From NCBI GenBank assembly GCA_002471975.1, contig DKQZ01000079.1:1-19518 (forward strand): 19,518 bases of DNA, in the 5' to 3' direction. This document shows, piece by piece, positions 5,114 through 12,983 of the stretch (its first letter is position 1; the number at the start of each line of letters is the position of its first letter). Source of the stretch: Dialister sp. UBA7295 (GTDB lineage: Bacteria > Bacillota > Negativicutes > Veillonellales > Dialisteraceae). Position numbers and translations under genes: made by a program. Under the pieces are notes generated by a model. That model was given only the letters and a program-made list of their open reading frames with translations. It was not told the DNA's origin and made no database searches.

Positions 5114-5455
5114 TCAGTCAACCAGAGCGATAATAACCTGCGGTGCATTATCGCCGAGACGGCCTTCAAGTTTAGCGATGGTGGTGTAACCGCCATTGCG
5201 TTCAGTGTATTTCTTTGCGATTTCGTCGAACAGTTTCTTTGTAACAGCTTTATCCATGATGAAAGCTTCAGCCTGACGGCGGGCATGGAGATCGCCTCTC
5301 TTGGCGAGGGTGATCATCTTGTCAGCTACGCGGCGGAGTTCCTTGGCTTTGGATTCAGTGGTGGTAATCTTGCCATACTGGAAAAGGGAAGTTACGAGAC
5401 TGCGCAGCAGTGCCTTGCGGGCGCCGCTGATTCTTCTCAATCTACTACGAGCCAT
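5114..5455 (-). CDS. rplQ: 50S ribosomal protein L17
   Basis: L17 is a large-subunit protein near the exit-tunnel side of the ribosome. The 113-residue length is typical of the short bacterial form. The N-terminus MARSRLRRISGARKALLRSL and the central TTESKAKELRRVADKMITLAKRGDLHARRQA are family hallmarks. The C-terminus NAPQVIIALVD closes the usual domain. It follows rpoA after 18 bp with a Shine-Dalgarno AGGAGG and is the last gene of the cluster, before the terminator at 5070-5104. It should be expressed from read-through and from the promoter ahead of rpoA. Confidence 0.97.
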   Translation of the reverse strand: MARSRLRRISGARKALLRSLVTSLFQYGKITTTESKAKELRRVADKMITLAKRGDLHARRQAEAFIMDKAVTKKLFDEIAKKYTERNGGYTTIAKLEGRLGDNAPQVIIALVD

Positions 5456-5473
5456 TTCTTTCCTCCTATAAAA

Positions 5474-6466
5474 TCAATCCCTGGGATCTTTGAGATGAAG
5501 TCCTAAGCCCCTGAAGTTAGCCAGTTTCTCTTTGATTTCATCTACAGATTTCTTACCAAGGTTGCGTACACGGGTCAATTCATCTTCTGTCTTGTCCATC
5601 AGTTCGCCGATCGTATTGATCTCAGCTCTCTTCAGGCAGTTAAATGCGCGGACAGAAAGTTCAAGGTCATCGATGAGGAGATTCCGGATGGCGTCTTCAT
5701 CGACTTTGTCTTTCTGGGGCTGCGGAGCCGGTTCTGCTTCTTCACCTTCCACCGGTTCGCTGCCAGGCTGGCTGATGCCGATTTTCTTGAAGTTTTCAAA
5801 GCAGGAAATGAGGATGTTTGCTGCCGTTGCGACTGCATCATCCGCATTGACGGATCCGTCAGTATCCAGTTCAAGGGTCAGTTTATCAAAATCCATTTCG
5901 TTTCCGACACGGGTATCGCTGACTGTATAATTGCATTTAACAACAGGAGAATAAATGGAGTCGATCGGGATGACGCCAATCACGTCGTCTTCCCTCTTGT
6001 TCTTTGTAAAAGGTACATAGCCATGTCCACGGTTGATGGTCATTTCCATGCCCAGGTGAGCATTGGAATCCAGTGTGCAGATGGCCAGTTCTTTATTGAG
6101 AACATCTATTTCTGCCGGTAACTGCATATCACCGGCACGGAAAATACCTTCTTTAGTGATATCGATTCTGACCTGAATCGGGAAAACCGCTTCGTCGTGG
6201 GCGATGAAGCGAATCTTCTTCAGATTCAGGATCATATCTGTTACATCTTCTCTGACGCCGTCAATAGTGGAAAATTCATGAAGCACGCCGTCGATTTTGA
6301 TAGACGTAATAGCCACACCGTCTAAAGATGAAAGCAACACGCGTCTCAAACTGTTTCCCAGTGTGATTCCGTAGCCTCTTTCGAGGGGTTCGCATTCAAA
6401 CTTGCCATGACGTTTATCATCGCTGAGTTCCACAGTCTTAATAGTGAAGCTTGTATTTTCGATCAT
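5474..6466 (-). CDS. rpoA: RNA polymerase subunit alpha
   Basis: The 330-residue protein has two domains. The N-terminal assembly domain (about 1-230) carries GYGITLGNSLRRVLLSSLDG, the region that dimerises and docks beta and beta-prime. The C-terminal domain (about 255-325) has the helix-hairpin-helix RVRNLGKKSVDEIKEKL, which binds UP-element DNA and activators. The linker is acidic and proline-rich (EGEEAEPAPQPQ). A strong AGGAGG lies 7-8 nt before the ATG. In contrast to many Firmicute alpha operons, rpsD does not precede it. An 82-bp gap with its own promoter does, so alpha and L17 can probably be made apart from the upstream genes. Confidence 0.98.
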   Translation of the reverse strand: MIENTSFTIKTVELSDDKRHGKFECEPLERGYGITLGNSLRRVLLSSLDGVAITSIKIDGVLHEFSTIDGVREDVTDMILNLKKIRFIAHDEAVFPIQVRIDITKEGIFRAGDMQLPAEIDVLNKELAICTLDSNAHLGMEMTINRGHGYVPFTKNKREDDVIGVIPIDSIYSPVVKCNYTVSDTRVGNEMDFDKLTLELDTDGSVNADDAVATAANILISCFENFKKIGISQPGSEPVEGEEAEPAPQPQKDKVDEDAIRNLLIDDLELSVRAFNCLKRAEINTIGELMDKTEDELTRVRNLGKKSVDEIKEKLANFRGLGLHLKDPRD

Positions 6467-6498
6467 CCGAAAGTCCTCCTTCTGCGCCTTGCGGCGCC

Positions 6499-6527
6499 AA
6501 TATAGTACAGAATGGTATACGGGTCAA
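6499..6527 (-). promoter_or_regulatory. Internal promoter driving rpoA-rplQ
   Basis: On the minus strand TTGACC (6522-6527) and TATATT (6499-6504) are separated by exactly 17 bp, each matching consensus at 5/6. Predicted RNA start is near 6492, giving a leader of about 26 nt that includes the rpoA ribosome site (AGGAGG, 6475-6480). A 5-bp hairpin with a GCAA tetraloop (6493-6497/6484-6488) overlaps the start point and would form complete only in read-through RNA. Confidence 0.65.
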
Positions 6528-6548
6528 AGGGGAATCCCCCTATACCTA

Positions 6549-6938
6549 TTATACTCTTCTGCGTTTCGGAGGACGGCAGCCGTTATGAGGAATCGGGGTG
6601 ACGTCCTTAATGCTGCTGACTTCAATGCCTGCTGCCTGCAGTGCACGAATTGCTGCTTCACGGCCAGCGCCCGGTCCTTTGACGAATACGTCAGCGGAAC
6701 GCATGCCCTGATCGATAGCAACTTTAGCTGCCTGTTCAGCAGCCATCTGTGCTGCAAATGGGGTGCTCTTTCTGGAGCCTTTGAATCCGAGTCCGCCGGC
6801 AGATGCCCAGGCGATGGTGTTGCCGTTGGAGTCAGTAATCGTTACAATCGTGTTGTTGAAAGTAGAACGAATATGAGCTGCACCGGATTCTACATGTTTT
6901 CTTTCTTTTCTCTTAACTTTAGCTTTTACCGTAGCCAT
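6549..6938 (-). CDS. rpsK: 30S ribosomal protein S11
   Basis: S11 sits on the platform of the small subunit and contacts the Shine-Dalgarno helix. It has 129 residues, the usual length. Hallmarks are HIRSTFNNTIVTITDSNGN near residues 22-40, GGLGFKGSRKSTPFAAQ, and the basic end PIPHNGCRPPKRRRV, which is almost invariant. It lies 23 bp after rpsM with a good ribosome site. It is followed by 82 bp without a gene, where rpsD is found in many related clusters. Confidence 0.98.
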   Translation of the reverse strand: MATVKAKVKRKERKHVESGAAHIRSTFNNTIVTITDSNGNTIAWASAGGLGFKGSRKSTPFAAQMAAEQAAKVAIDQGMRSADVFVKGPGAGREAAIRALQAAGIEVSSIKDVTPIPHNGCRPPKRRRV

Positions 6939-6961
6939 TTTATCCTATCCCTCCTTCAACA

Positions 6962-7339
6962 TTACTTCTTGGTTGCAGTCTTTTTGCCTGCAATGGTCTT
7001 CTTCGGTCCTTTACGGGTACGAGCGTTGGTCTTTGTTCTCTGACCACGTACCGGCAGTCCTTCACGATGACGTCTGCCTCTATAGGAGCCGATTTCTACC
7101 AGCCGTTTAATGTTGAGGGATTCTTCTCTACGGAGATCGCCTTCGGTCTTGTAGTCAGCGAGAGCGTTGCGGATCTTTGCAACGTCGTCTTCTGTAAGGT
7201 CTCTTACACGAACGTCAGGATTGATTCCTGTTTTGCTTAAAATTTCTTTGGAAAGAGTGGGGCCAATTCCATAAATATAAGTTAAGCCGATCTCAACGCG
7301 CTTATCTCTTGGTAAGTCTACACCAGCTATACGTGCCAT
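6962..7339 (-). CDS. rpsM: 30S ribosomal protein S13
   Basis: S13 lies in the head of the small subunit and forms bridges to the large subunit and to P-site tRNA. The 125-residue protein starts MARIAGVDLPRDKRVEIGLTY. It holds the helix-two-turn-helix region (GIGPTLSKEILSKTGI), the RLVEIGSYRGRRHREGLPVRGQ segment, and a lysine-rich tail (TIAGKKTATKK) that reaches tRNA. It follows rpmJ by 23 bp with an AGGAGG-type ribosome site. Confidence 0.98.
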   Translation of the reverse strand: MARIAGVDLPRDKRVEIGLTYIYGIGPTLSKEILSKTGINPDVRVRDLTEDDVAKIRNALADYKTEGDLRREESLNIKRLVEIGSYRGRRHREGLPVRGQRTKTNARTRKGPKKTIAGKKTATKK

Positions 7340-7362
7340 CTACTCTTTAACCTCCTTTTAAA

Positions 7363-7476
7363 TTAACCTTGTCTCTGCTTATGTTTCGGATTTTCACAAA
7401 TGACCATTACACGGCCTTTGCGTTTGATGATCTTGCATTTGTCGCACATCTTTTTAACGGACGGTCTGACCTTCAT
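7363..7476 (-). CDS. rpmJ: 50S ribosomal protein L36, zinc-binding form
   Basis: A 37-residue gene. The protein begins MKVRPSVKKMCDKCK and carries the C-terminal zinc ribbon ligands C11, C14, C27 and H32, so it is the zinc-containing (C+) form of L36. It stabilises 23S rRNA domains in the large subunit. The ATG has GGAGGAAC 3-9 nt before it. It sits between infA and rpsM, the standard Firmicute order. It contrasts with rpsN in this same cluster, which is the zinc-free form. Confidence 0.97.
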   Translation of the reverse strand: MKVRPSVKKMCDKCKIIKRKGRVMVICENPKHKQRQG

Positions 7477-7492
7477 CTTGGTTCCTCCTTAC

Positions 7493-7714
7493 TTACTTGT
7501 AACGATAGGTAATCCTGCCGTGCTCCAGATCGTAGGGGGTCAGTTCTACGGTTACTTTATCCCCGGGCAGTATACGGATGAAGTTCATCCTCATTTTGCC
7601 GGAAATTGTAGCCAGTACGATATGGCCTCCGTTTTCCAGTTTTACACGGAACATGGCGTTTGGAAGTTTTTCTGTAACTTTGCCTTCCACTTCAATAACG
7701 TCTGCCTTGCTCAT
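7493..7714 (-). CDS. infA: Translation initiation factor IF-1
   Basis: The 73-residue protein is a single S1-type OB fold that binds the A site of the 30S subunit during initiation and assists IF-2 and IF-3. Family hallmarks are DVIEVEGKVTEKLPNAMFRVKLENGH-like N-terminal strands (the residue before H here is GG), ISGKMRMNFIRILPGDKV and the ending DLEHGRITYRYK. The ATG follows GGAGGC at good spacing. It lies 40 bp after map. No KOW-domain (L14e-like) gene, seen between map and infA in some Clostridia, is present here. Confidence 0.98.
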   Translation of the reverse strand: MSKADVIEVEGKVTEKLPNAMFRVKLENGGHIVLATISGKMRMNFIRILPGDKVTVELTPYDLEHGRITYRYK

Positions 7715-7754
7715 GAGAGCCTCCTTTGGCTTATCATATACTGTCCGCCGGGAA

Positions 7755-8507
7755 TCAGTTTCGCAGCGTCAGAATTCTCGGACCATCTTTTGTTATGGCA
7801 ATGGTGTGTTCGATGTGGGCGGAGGGTTTTCCGTCAACAGTGACTACACCCCAGCCATCACGAAGAGTGATGATATCGGGACTTCCCATGGTAATCATCG
7901 GTTCGATGCAGATAACCATGCCTTCTTCAAGGCGGGGTCCATGACCTGGCGTTCCGTAGTTCGGAATCTCCGGATCTTCATGCATGTCGGTACCAATCCC
8001 GTGGCCTACGTATTCGCGAAGCACCCCATAGCCGTAAGGCTTGACATAGCTTTCCACCGCATGGCCGATATCGCCCACATGATTTCCCACTACTGCCTGT
8101 TTGATGCCCGCAAAAAGGGCACCTTCCGTAGCCTTGATGAGCTGAAGGTTCTTCTTGTTCGTGTGACCTACAGGAACGGTGATACAGGAGTCACCCATGT
8201 AACCATTTAATTCTACCACAAGATCGATAGAAATGATATCACCTTTTTTTAAAATTTTTTTCGCTGAAGGAATTCCATGGACCACCGTGTCATTGACGGA
8301 AGCGCAGATGGATCCGGTGAAGCCTTCGAATCCTTTTTCCGCGGGGATTCCACCCCGGTCCCTGATGAATTTTTCAGCCATCTGGTCCAGGTCGAGTGTG
8401 CTCATACCCGGCTTTACGGCTTTTTCCAGCATAGAGAGAGTATCCGCAGTCAGACGGCTGGCTGCGGCGATTTTCTCTATTTCTTCCGGTGTTTTGATGA
8501 TGATCAT
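7755..8507 (-). CDS. map: Methionine aminopeptidase, type I
   Basis: The enzyme removes the initiator methionine from nascent proteins at the ribosome. The 250-residue protein is the compact type Ia form without an N-terminal zinc extension. Expected metal ligands are visible: the two Asp in SIDLVV...GYMGDSC, His in EYVGHGIG, Glu in CIEPM and Glu in HIEHT. The substrate-binding His is in VVHGIPS. The start codon overlaps the adk stop by 4 bp (ATGA), implying translational coupling. Confidence 0.97.
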   Translation of the reverse strand: MIIIKTPEEIEKIAAASRLTADTLSMLEKAVKPGMSTLDLDQMAEKFIRDRGGIPAEKGFEGFTGSICASVNDTVVHGIPSAKKILKKGDIISIDLVVELNGYMGDSCITVPVGHTNKKNLQLIKATEGALFAGIKQAVVGNHVGDIGHAVESYVKPYGYGVLREYVGHGIGTDMHEDPEIPNYGTPGHGPRLEEGMVICIEPMITMGSPDIITLRDGWGVVTVDGKPSAHIEHTIAITKDGPRILTLRN

Positions 8508-9157
8508 TTGGAAGCCTTCTTCAAAGCTGCCACGATATCTTCATACACCTTGTCCATGGACTGGTCTCCGTCGATTTCATAGTAACGGCCGCTGACTTTA
8601 TAGTAGTCAATCAGGGGTTTTGTGGAAGTTTCATAAACATCCAGTCTCTGGCCGATTGTCTTCTCATTGTCATCAGCGCGCTGATACAGTTCTCCTCCGC
8701 AGTTATCGCAGATCCCTGCCTGCTTCGGCGGACGGAATTCTTTATGGAAGGAAGCTCCGCATTTCCGGCAGACAAGTCTGCCGGAAACTCTCTTCACGAT
8801 GTCATCCCTGTTGGCTTTGATGCCGATGACAGCGGTGAGATGAATGCCGAGTTCATGGAGGATGGCATCAAGAGCAGAGGCCTGGGCGGTGGTGCGGGGG
8901 AATCCGTCGAGGATCCATCCTTTTTTGCAGTCGTCCTGGGCCAGTCTTTCTTTTACGATGCCCACAGTTACACTATCCGGAACAAGGGCTCCCTTGTCCA
9001 TATAGCTTTTAGCTTCCTTGCCGAGAGCAGTTCCTGATTTCACTGCGGCACGGAACATGTCGCCAGTGGCAATCTGGGGGATGCCGTAATCACGAATGAG
9101 TCTTTCTGCCTGAGTGCCTTTGCCGGCGCCTGGAGGTCCCATCAATAAGATATACAT
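8504..9157 (-). CDS. adk: Adenylate kinase, zinc-LID form
   Basis: The enzyme interconverts ATP plus AMP and two ADP in the cytoplasm. The 217-residue protein has the P-loop GPPGAGKGT at residues 7-15, the AMP-binding GIPQIATGDMFRA region, DGFPRT, and a long LID domain. The LID holds four cysteines (CRKC and CDNC) that should bind structural zinc, as in Gram-positive adenylate kinases. It follows secY by 27 bp and overlaps map by 4 bp. The secY-adk-map order is the classic Firmicute arrangement. Confidence 0.98.
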   Translation of the reverse strand: MYILLMGPPGAGKGTQAERLIRDYGIPQIATGDMFRAAVKSGTALGKEAKSYMDKGALVPDSVTVGIVKERLAQDDCKKGWILDGFPRTTAQASALDAILHELGIHLTAVIGIKANRDDIVKRVSGRLVCRKCGASFHKEFRPPKQAGICDNCGGELYQRADDNEKTIGQRLDVYETSTKPLIDYYKVSGRYYEIDGDQSMDKVYEDIVAALKKASK

Positions 9158-9184
9158 ATCCCTTACTCCTTTTTTATAAAAAGC

Positions 9185-10447
9185 TTATTTGATAAAGCCC
9201 TGATAGTTTCTTGTAACCATATAGGACTGGGCCTGTCTCATGGTGTCCAGCGCAACGCCGACGATAATGAGGAGAGATGTACCACCGAAGTACACGCCCT
9301 GGATGCCGGTGATATTTCCGATGAAGTTCGGAAGGATTGCGATGAATGCCAGGAATACGGCGCCGGTCAGTGTGATTCTGGAGAGTACCTTATCTACGTA
9401 CATCATGGTCGGCTGCCCCGGACGGATGCCGGGAATGAATCCGCCGTATTTCTTCATGTTATCTGCCAGATCTTTGATGTTGACGGAGATAGCTGTGTAG
9501 AAATAGGTGAAGATGAAGATCAGGATGCCATAGCAGATGGTATTCGGCCAGGTGCCCCATCCAAAGAATGAACCGACGGACTGTACCCAGCTCACATGGA
9601 TGAACTGTGCCAGTGTAATCGGCAGCATGAGGATGGAGGATGCGAAAATGATGGGGATAACGCCGGCCTGATTCACTTTGAGCGGCAGGTAGGTGGAATG
9701 TCCGCCATACATTCTGCGTCCGATCACGCGTTTAGCGTACTGAATCGGAACTCTTCTCTGTCCTTCGTTGATTTCGATAACCAGAAGAATCATGGCCAGG
9801 GCAATCACGAGGAAAAGGAGAAGCTGGAAGGGAGAAATGGTGCCGACTTTCAGATAATCATATACAGTGGTCAGGGCCTGCGGGAAGCGGGATACGATAC
9901 CACAGAAGATGATCAGGGAAATACCGTTGCCGATACCATGTTCCGTAATTTTATCGCCAATCCACATGAGCAGGCAGGTGCCGGCGCAGAGGACTACGAT
10001 AACGAAGATGAAATACAGCCAGCTGTTATCAACCAGGGCATTATTAATGCGGAGCGCATAGGTCATGCCGAAGGCCTGGACAGCTGCCAGGAAAACCGTG
10101 AAATATCTGGTGACTTTCTGGATTCTCTTGTATCCTTCGGCACCGTCTTTTCTCCATTCTTCCAGGGTGGGGATGACGGCGGTCAGGAGCTGCATAATAA
10201 TGGATGAGTTGATGTACGGGGTGATACTCATGGCAAAAATGGAGAATTTGCTGAGTGCGCCGCCGGCGAAGAGGTCGAGAAAACCGAAAAGGTTTCCCTG
10301 GGTGAAAAGACTTTCGATGACAGAGGAGTCAACCCCCGGCACGGGGATGTGTACCCCGAGACGGAAGATGACGAACATCAGGAAAGTGAAGAGGATGCGG
10401 TCTTTGAGTTCTTTATTTGCAAAAAGATTTGACAAAGTAGATCCCAT
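9185..10447 (-). CDS. secY: Protein translocase channel subunit SecY
   Basis: SecY is the pore of the Sec translocon in the inner membrane, working with SecE, SecG and SecA. The 420-residue protein has ten predicted helices. Helix 1 is around ILFTFLMFVIFRLGVHIPVP and is followed by the plug region (FDLFAGGALSKFSIFAMSITPYI). The cytoplasmic loop VEINEGQRRVPIQYAKR and the FIPGIRPGQPT loop that bind the ribosome and SecA are conserved. It starts 2 bp after the rplO stop, with GAGGTG inside rplO as ribosome site, so expression is likely coupled to the ribosomal genes. Confidence 0.98.
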   Translation of the reverse strand: MGSTLSNLFANKELKDRILFTFLMFVIFRLGVHIPVPGVDSSVIESLFTQGNLFGFLDLFAGGALSKFSIFAMSITPYINSSIIMQLLTAVIPTLEEWRKDGAEGYKRIQKVTRYFTVFLAAVQAFGMTYALRINNALVDNSWLYFIFVIVVLCAGTCLLMWIGDKITEHGIGNGISLIIFCGIVSRFPQALTTVYDYLKVGTISPFQLLLFLVIALAMILLVIEINEGQRRVPIQYAKRVIGRRMYGGHSTYLPLKVNQAGVIPIIFASSILMLPITLAQFIHVSWVQSVGSFFGWGTWPNTICYGILIFIFTYFYTAISVNIKDLADNMKKYGGFIPGIRPGQPTMMYVDKVLSRITLTGAVFLAFIAILPNFIGNITGIQGVYFGGTSLLIIVGVALDTMRQAQSYMVTRNYQGFIK

Positions 10448-10448
10448 A

Positions 10449-10889
10449 TTACAGCACCTCTACTTTTCCACCTGCTGCTTCGATTTTCTGCTGAGCGGTC
10501 TTGGTGAAGCCCTGGGCTCTAACAGTCAGAGCCTTTTTCAGTTCACCTTTTCCCAGTACACGTACACCATCGAGAACGTTCTTCAGAACGCCTGCTTCAA
10601 CGAGAGCAGCCGGATCAACGACAGCATTATCGTCGAAACGGTTCAGATCTTCTACATTGACTACAGCGTATTCTTTAGCAAGTACATTTTTAAAGCCGCG
10701 CTTCGGGAGACGACGGTACAGTGGCATCTGGCCGCCTTCGAATCCCGGACGGGTGCCGCCGCCGGTTCTTGCGTTCTGACCTTTGGCACCGCGGGTAGCC
10801 TGTTTGCCCATGCCGCTTCCCAGGCCTCTGCCTACGCGACGGCGAGCTCTTGTGGAACCTTCAGCCGGTTTCATTTCATGCAGTTTCAT
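10449..10889 (-). CDS. rplO: 50S ribosomal protein L15
   Basis: L15 is an assembly protein of the large subunit with a long N-terminal arm threading through 23S rRNA. It has 146 residues. The glycine- and arginine-rich arm (MKLHEMKPAEGSTRARRRVG, then RGLGSGMGKQATRGAKGQ) and the GGQMPLYRRLPKRGF motif near residue 52 are diagnostic. The C-terminal globular part ends IEAAGGKVEVL. It lies 19 bp after rpmD with AAGGAGG and directly precedes secY. Confidence 0.98.
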   Translation of the reverse strand: MKLHEMKPAEGSTRARRRVGRGLGSGMGKQATRGAKGQNARTGGGTRPGFEGGQMPLYRRLPKRGFKNVLAKEYAVVNVEDLNRFDDNAVVDPAALVEAGVLKNVLDGVRVLGKGELKKALTVRAQGFTKTAQQKIEAAGGKVEVL

Positions 10890-10908
10890 CAGTGCACCTC
10901 CTTCTTAA

Positions 10909-11088
10909 TTATTCTGCTTCTTTGCAGTCAACCAGATGACGGACAGAGTGAATCATGCCTTTAATCTGTGGGGTAAGTTCTTTTTCTACCGAGGAGTGGG
11001 TCTTGTGAAGACCGAGAGCCTTGATAGTAGCGATATGCTCAGGTCTGGAGCCAATCACGCTTTTTTTCAGTGTAATAATAACTTTCAT
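10909..11088 (-). CDS. rpmD: 50S ribosomal protein L30
   Basis: A 59-residue gene. The protein begins MKVIITLKKSVIGSRPEHIA, followed by TIKALGLHKTHSSVE, the standard small L30 fold. It ends HLVDCKEAE. The ATG follows GGAGCCCCTC, a modest ribosome site, 15 bp after the rpsE stop. L30 is absent from some bacteria, but its place between rpsE and rplO here is canonical. The protein sits on the large-subunit surface, contacting 23S domain II and 5S rRNA surroundings. Confidence 0.96.
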   Translation of the reverse strand: MKVIITLKKSVIGSRPEHIATIKALGLHKTHSSVEKELTPQIKGMIHSVRHLVDCKEAE

Positions 11089-11103
11089 GAGGGGCTCCTT
11101 TCA

Positions 11104-11604
11104 TTAATTGTAAATTTCGTCCAGGGTCTTTCCGCGAAGAGCTGCTACGGTTTCTGCATTTTCCAGTTTGGAGAGACCATCCATGGTAGCTCTAACCATG
11201 TTGATCGGGTTGGAGGAACCAAGGGACTTGGTCAGAATATTTCTGATACCTGCCATGGCGAGTACGGCACGAACCGGGCCGCCGGCTTTGACGCCGGTAC
11301 CTTCGGCAGCCGGTTTCATAATAACCTTGCCTGCGCCATAGATGCCGAGCATCGGATGCGGGATGGTTCCGTTTTTCAGAGCCACGGTAATCATGTTCTT
11401 CTTTGCGTCTTCAACACCTTTGCGGATAGCTTCCGGAACTTCAGCTGCTTTGCCGAGGCCAGCGCCTACCTTGCCTTTGCCATCACCGACTACTACGACT
11501 GCAGCAAAGGAAAAACGACGGCCGCCTTTTACGACTTTAGCAACGCGGTTAATGAAAACGACGTTTTCCTGTAAGTCGGATTCCTGTTTTTCAAATCTTG
11601 GCAT
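11104..11604 (-). CDS. rpsE: 30S ribosomal protein S5
   Basis: S5 lies at the mRNA entry of the small subunit and, with S4 and S12, controls decoding accuracy. The 166-residue protein has the N-terminal dsRNA-binding-like domain (FINRVAKVVKGGRRFSFAAV and VVGDGKGKVGAGLGKA) and the C-terminal alpha/beta domain (GTIPHPMLGIYGAGKVIMKPA, RAVLAMAGIRNILTKSLGSS). The VVKGGRRF loop is where spectinomycin-resistance changes occur in other species; it looks wild type. S4, its usual partner, is not encoded in this window. Confidence 0.98.
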   Translation of the reverse strand: MPRFEKQESDLQENVVFINRVAKVVKGGRRFSFAAVVVVGDGKGKVGAGLGKAAEVPEAIRKGVEDAKKNMITVALKNGTIPHPMLGIYGAGKVIMKPAAEGTGVKAGGPVRAVLAMAGIRNILTKSLGSSNPINMVRATMDGLSKLENAETVAALRGKTLDEIYN

Positions 11605-11621
11605 GTGATTTCTCCTTTACC

Positions 11622-11987
11622 TTAAAATTTCAGTCCGGCTTCGCGGGCACCTTCAGCCAGAGCTGCTACTCTGCCATGATAGATATAACCGCCGCGATCG
11701 AATACGACTGTTTCAATGCCCTTTTCCAGAGCTCTCTTGGCTACGAGAGCGCCTACTGCTTTAGCTGCTTCAGCGTTGCCGCCGTAGGGGAACTGAGCCT
11801 TGATTTCTTTATCTAAGGTATTTGCAGATACCAGGGTTACGCCGGCTTCATCATCAATGACCTGTGCATAGATGTTGGCCAGGGAACGGAATACATTGAG
11901 ACGCGGGCACGCTGCAGTACCGGAGATTTTCTTACGAAGACGCAGATGACGGCGGATAACCGCATTTCTGCTTGCATTTTTACGCAT
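11622..11987 (-). CDS. rplR: 50S ribosomal protein L18
   Basis: L18 binds 5S rRNA and, with L5, attaches it to the large subunit. The 121-residue protein starts with a basic tail (MRKNASRNAVIRRHLRLRKKI) and shows GTAACPRLNVFRSLANIYAQVIDD. The end reads VVFDRGGYIYHGRVAALAEGAREAGLKF, the typical family terminus. It follows rplF by 18 bp and precedes rpsE by 17 bp in the normal spc order. Confidence 0.98.
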   Translation of the reverse strand: MRKNASRNAVIRRHLRLRKKISGTAACPRLNVFRSLANIYAQVIDDEAGVTLVSANTLDKEIKAQFPYGGNAEAAKAVGALVAKRALEKGIETVVFDRGGYIYHGRVAALAEGAREAGLKF

Positions 11988-12005
11988 ATATTTTTACCTC
12001 CTGTC

Positions 12006-12548
12006 TTACTTTGTTGCGCCGGTCTTACCAGCCTTACGGCGTACGTATTCACCGGAATAACGGATACCTTTGCCTTTGTAAGGTTCCGGTTCACGCCAGG
12101 AGCGGATTTCAGCCGCAATCTGGCCGACCTTTTCCTTATCGCAGCCGGATACCACGATGACAACGGAAGACGGGGTAGTAATTGTGATTCCTTCCGGAGG
12201 AGTGATGATGACCGGATGGGAGAAACCGAGAGCCAGTTTCAGGTTCTTGCCCTGCATCTGGGCATTGTAGCCTACGCCCTGGATTTCCAGTTTCTTTTCA
12301 AAACCCTGGGTTACGCCGACAACCATGTTGTTAACGAGGGTGCGGGTCAGACCATGCAGGGAACGTTCTTTAATATCATCATTAGGACGGGAAACAATGA
12401 CTTCATTGTTTTCGAGCTTAATGTCCATTTCAGGATTAAGTGTACGGGTAAGAGTACCCTTCGGACCTTTTACGGTGACTGTATGTCCGTCAATCTTGAC
12501 TTCCACACCAGCCGGTACCGCAATCGGTTTTCTGCCAATTCTTGACAT
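12006..12548 (-). CDS. rplF: 50S ribosomal protein L6
   Basis: L6 is located near the GTPase-associated centre and the sarcin-ricin loop. The 180-residue protein has two repeated domains. The N-terminal domain starts MSRIGRKPIAVPAGVEV and contains VKGPKGTL. The C-terminal domain carries the signature PEPYKGKGIRYSGEYVRRKAGKTG near the end, which contacts 23S rRNA. Spacing is 17 bp to rpsH and 18 bp to rplR. Confidence 0.98.
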   Translation of the reverse strand: MSRIGRKPIAVPAGVEVKIDGHTVTVKGPKGTLTRTLNPEMDIKLENNEVIVSRPNDDIKERSLHGLTRTLVNNMVVGVTQGFEKKLEIQGVGYNAQMQGKNLKLALGFSHPVIITPPEGITITTPSSVVIVVSGCDKEKVGQIAAEIRSWREPEPYKGKGIRYSGEYVRRKAGKTGATK

Positions 12549-12565
12549 GCTATATCCTCCTGTGA

Positions 12566-12964
12566 TTACCAGACGAAAGCGAGCACTTCGCCGCCGAGGC
12601 CTGCTTTGCGAGCTGCCTTGTCGGTCATGATGCCCTGGGATGTGGAGATAATTGCAATACCAAGTCCGCCGAGAACCTTCGGCAGTTCTTCCTTGCCTGC
12701 ATAGGTACGCAGACCGGGCTTGGAAATTCTCTTCAGGCCTTTAATAACCTTTTCACGGTTAGCGCCGTATTTCAGGGAAACACGGAGTACCTGGTGGCCT
12801 TCTACTTCGATCTGTTCTACGCTTCTGATGAAACCTTCGTTTTTCAGAATTGTAAGCACAGCTGCCTTCACTCTGGAAGCAGGCATATCAACAGTATCAT
12901 GATATGCATCGTTCGCATTACGAATACGGGTAAGCATATCCGCAATCGGATCGGTTGTTACCAT
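12566..12964 (-). CDS. rpsH: 30S ribosomal protein S8
   Basis: S8 is a primary binder of the central 16S domain and, in E. coli, the translational repressor of the spc operon, acting at rplE. The 132-residue protein opens MVTTDPIADMLTRIRNAN, with RVSLKYG in the middle. The conserved GLGIAIISTSQGIMTDKAAR precedes the last strand, GGEVLAFVW. I did not identify a target hairpin around rplE here, so the same feedback is only possible, not shown. Confidence 0.98.
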   Translation of the reverse strand: MVTTDPIADMLTRIRNANDAYHDTVDMPASRVKAAVLTILKNEGFIRSVEQIEVEGHQVLRVSLKYGANREKVIKGLKRISKPGLRTYAGKEELPKVLGGLGIAIISTSQGIMTDKAARKAGLGGEVLAFVW

Positions 12965-12983
12965 TATTTAATCCTCCTTCGTA

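Noticed and set aside
6529..6539. GGGG/CCCC mini hairpin as a terminator after rpsK
   Set aside because: Four pairs with a 3-nt loop and only three Ts is too weak to call; it may form but cannot be supported as a terminator.
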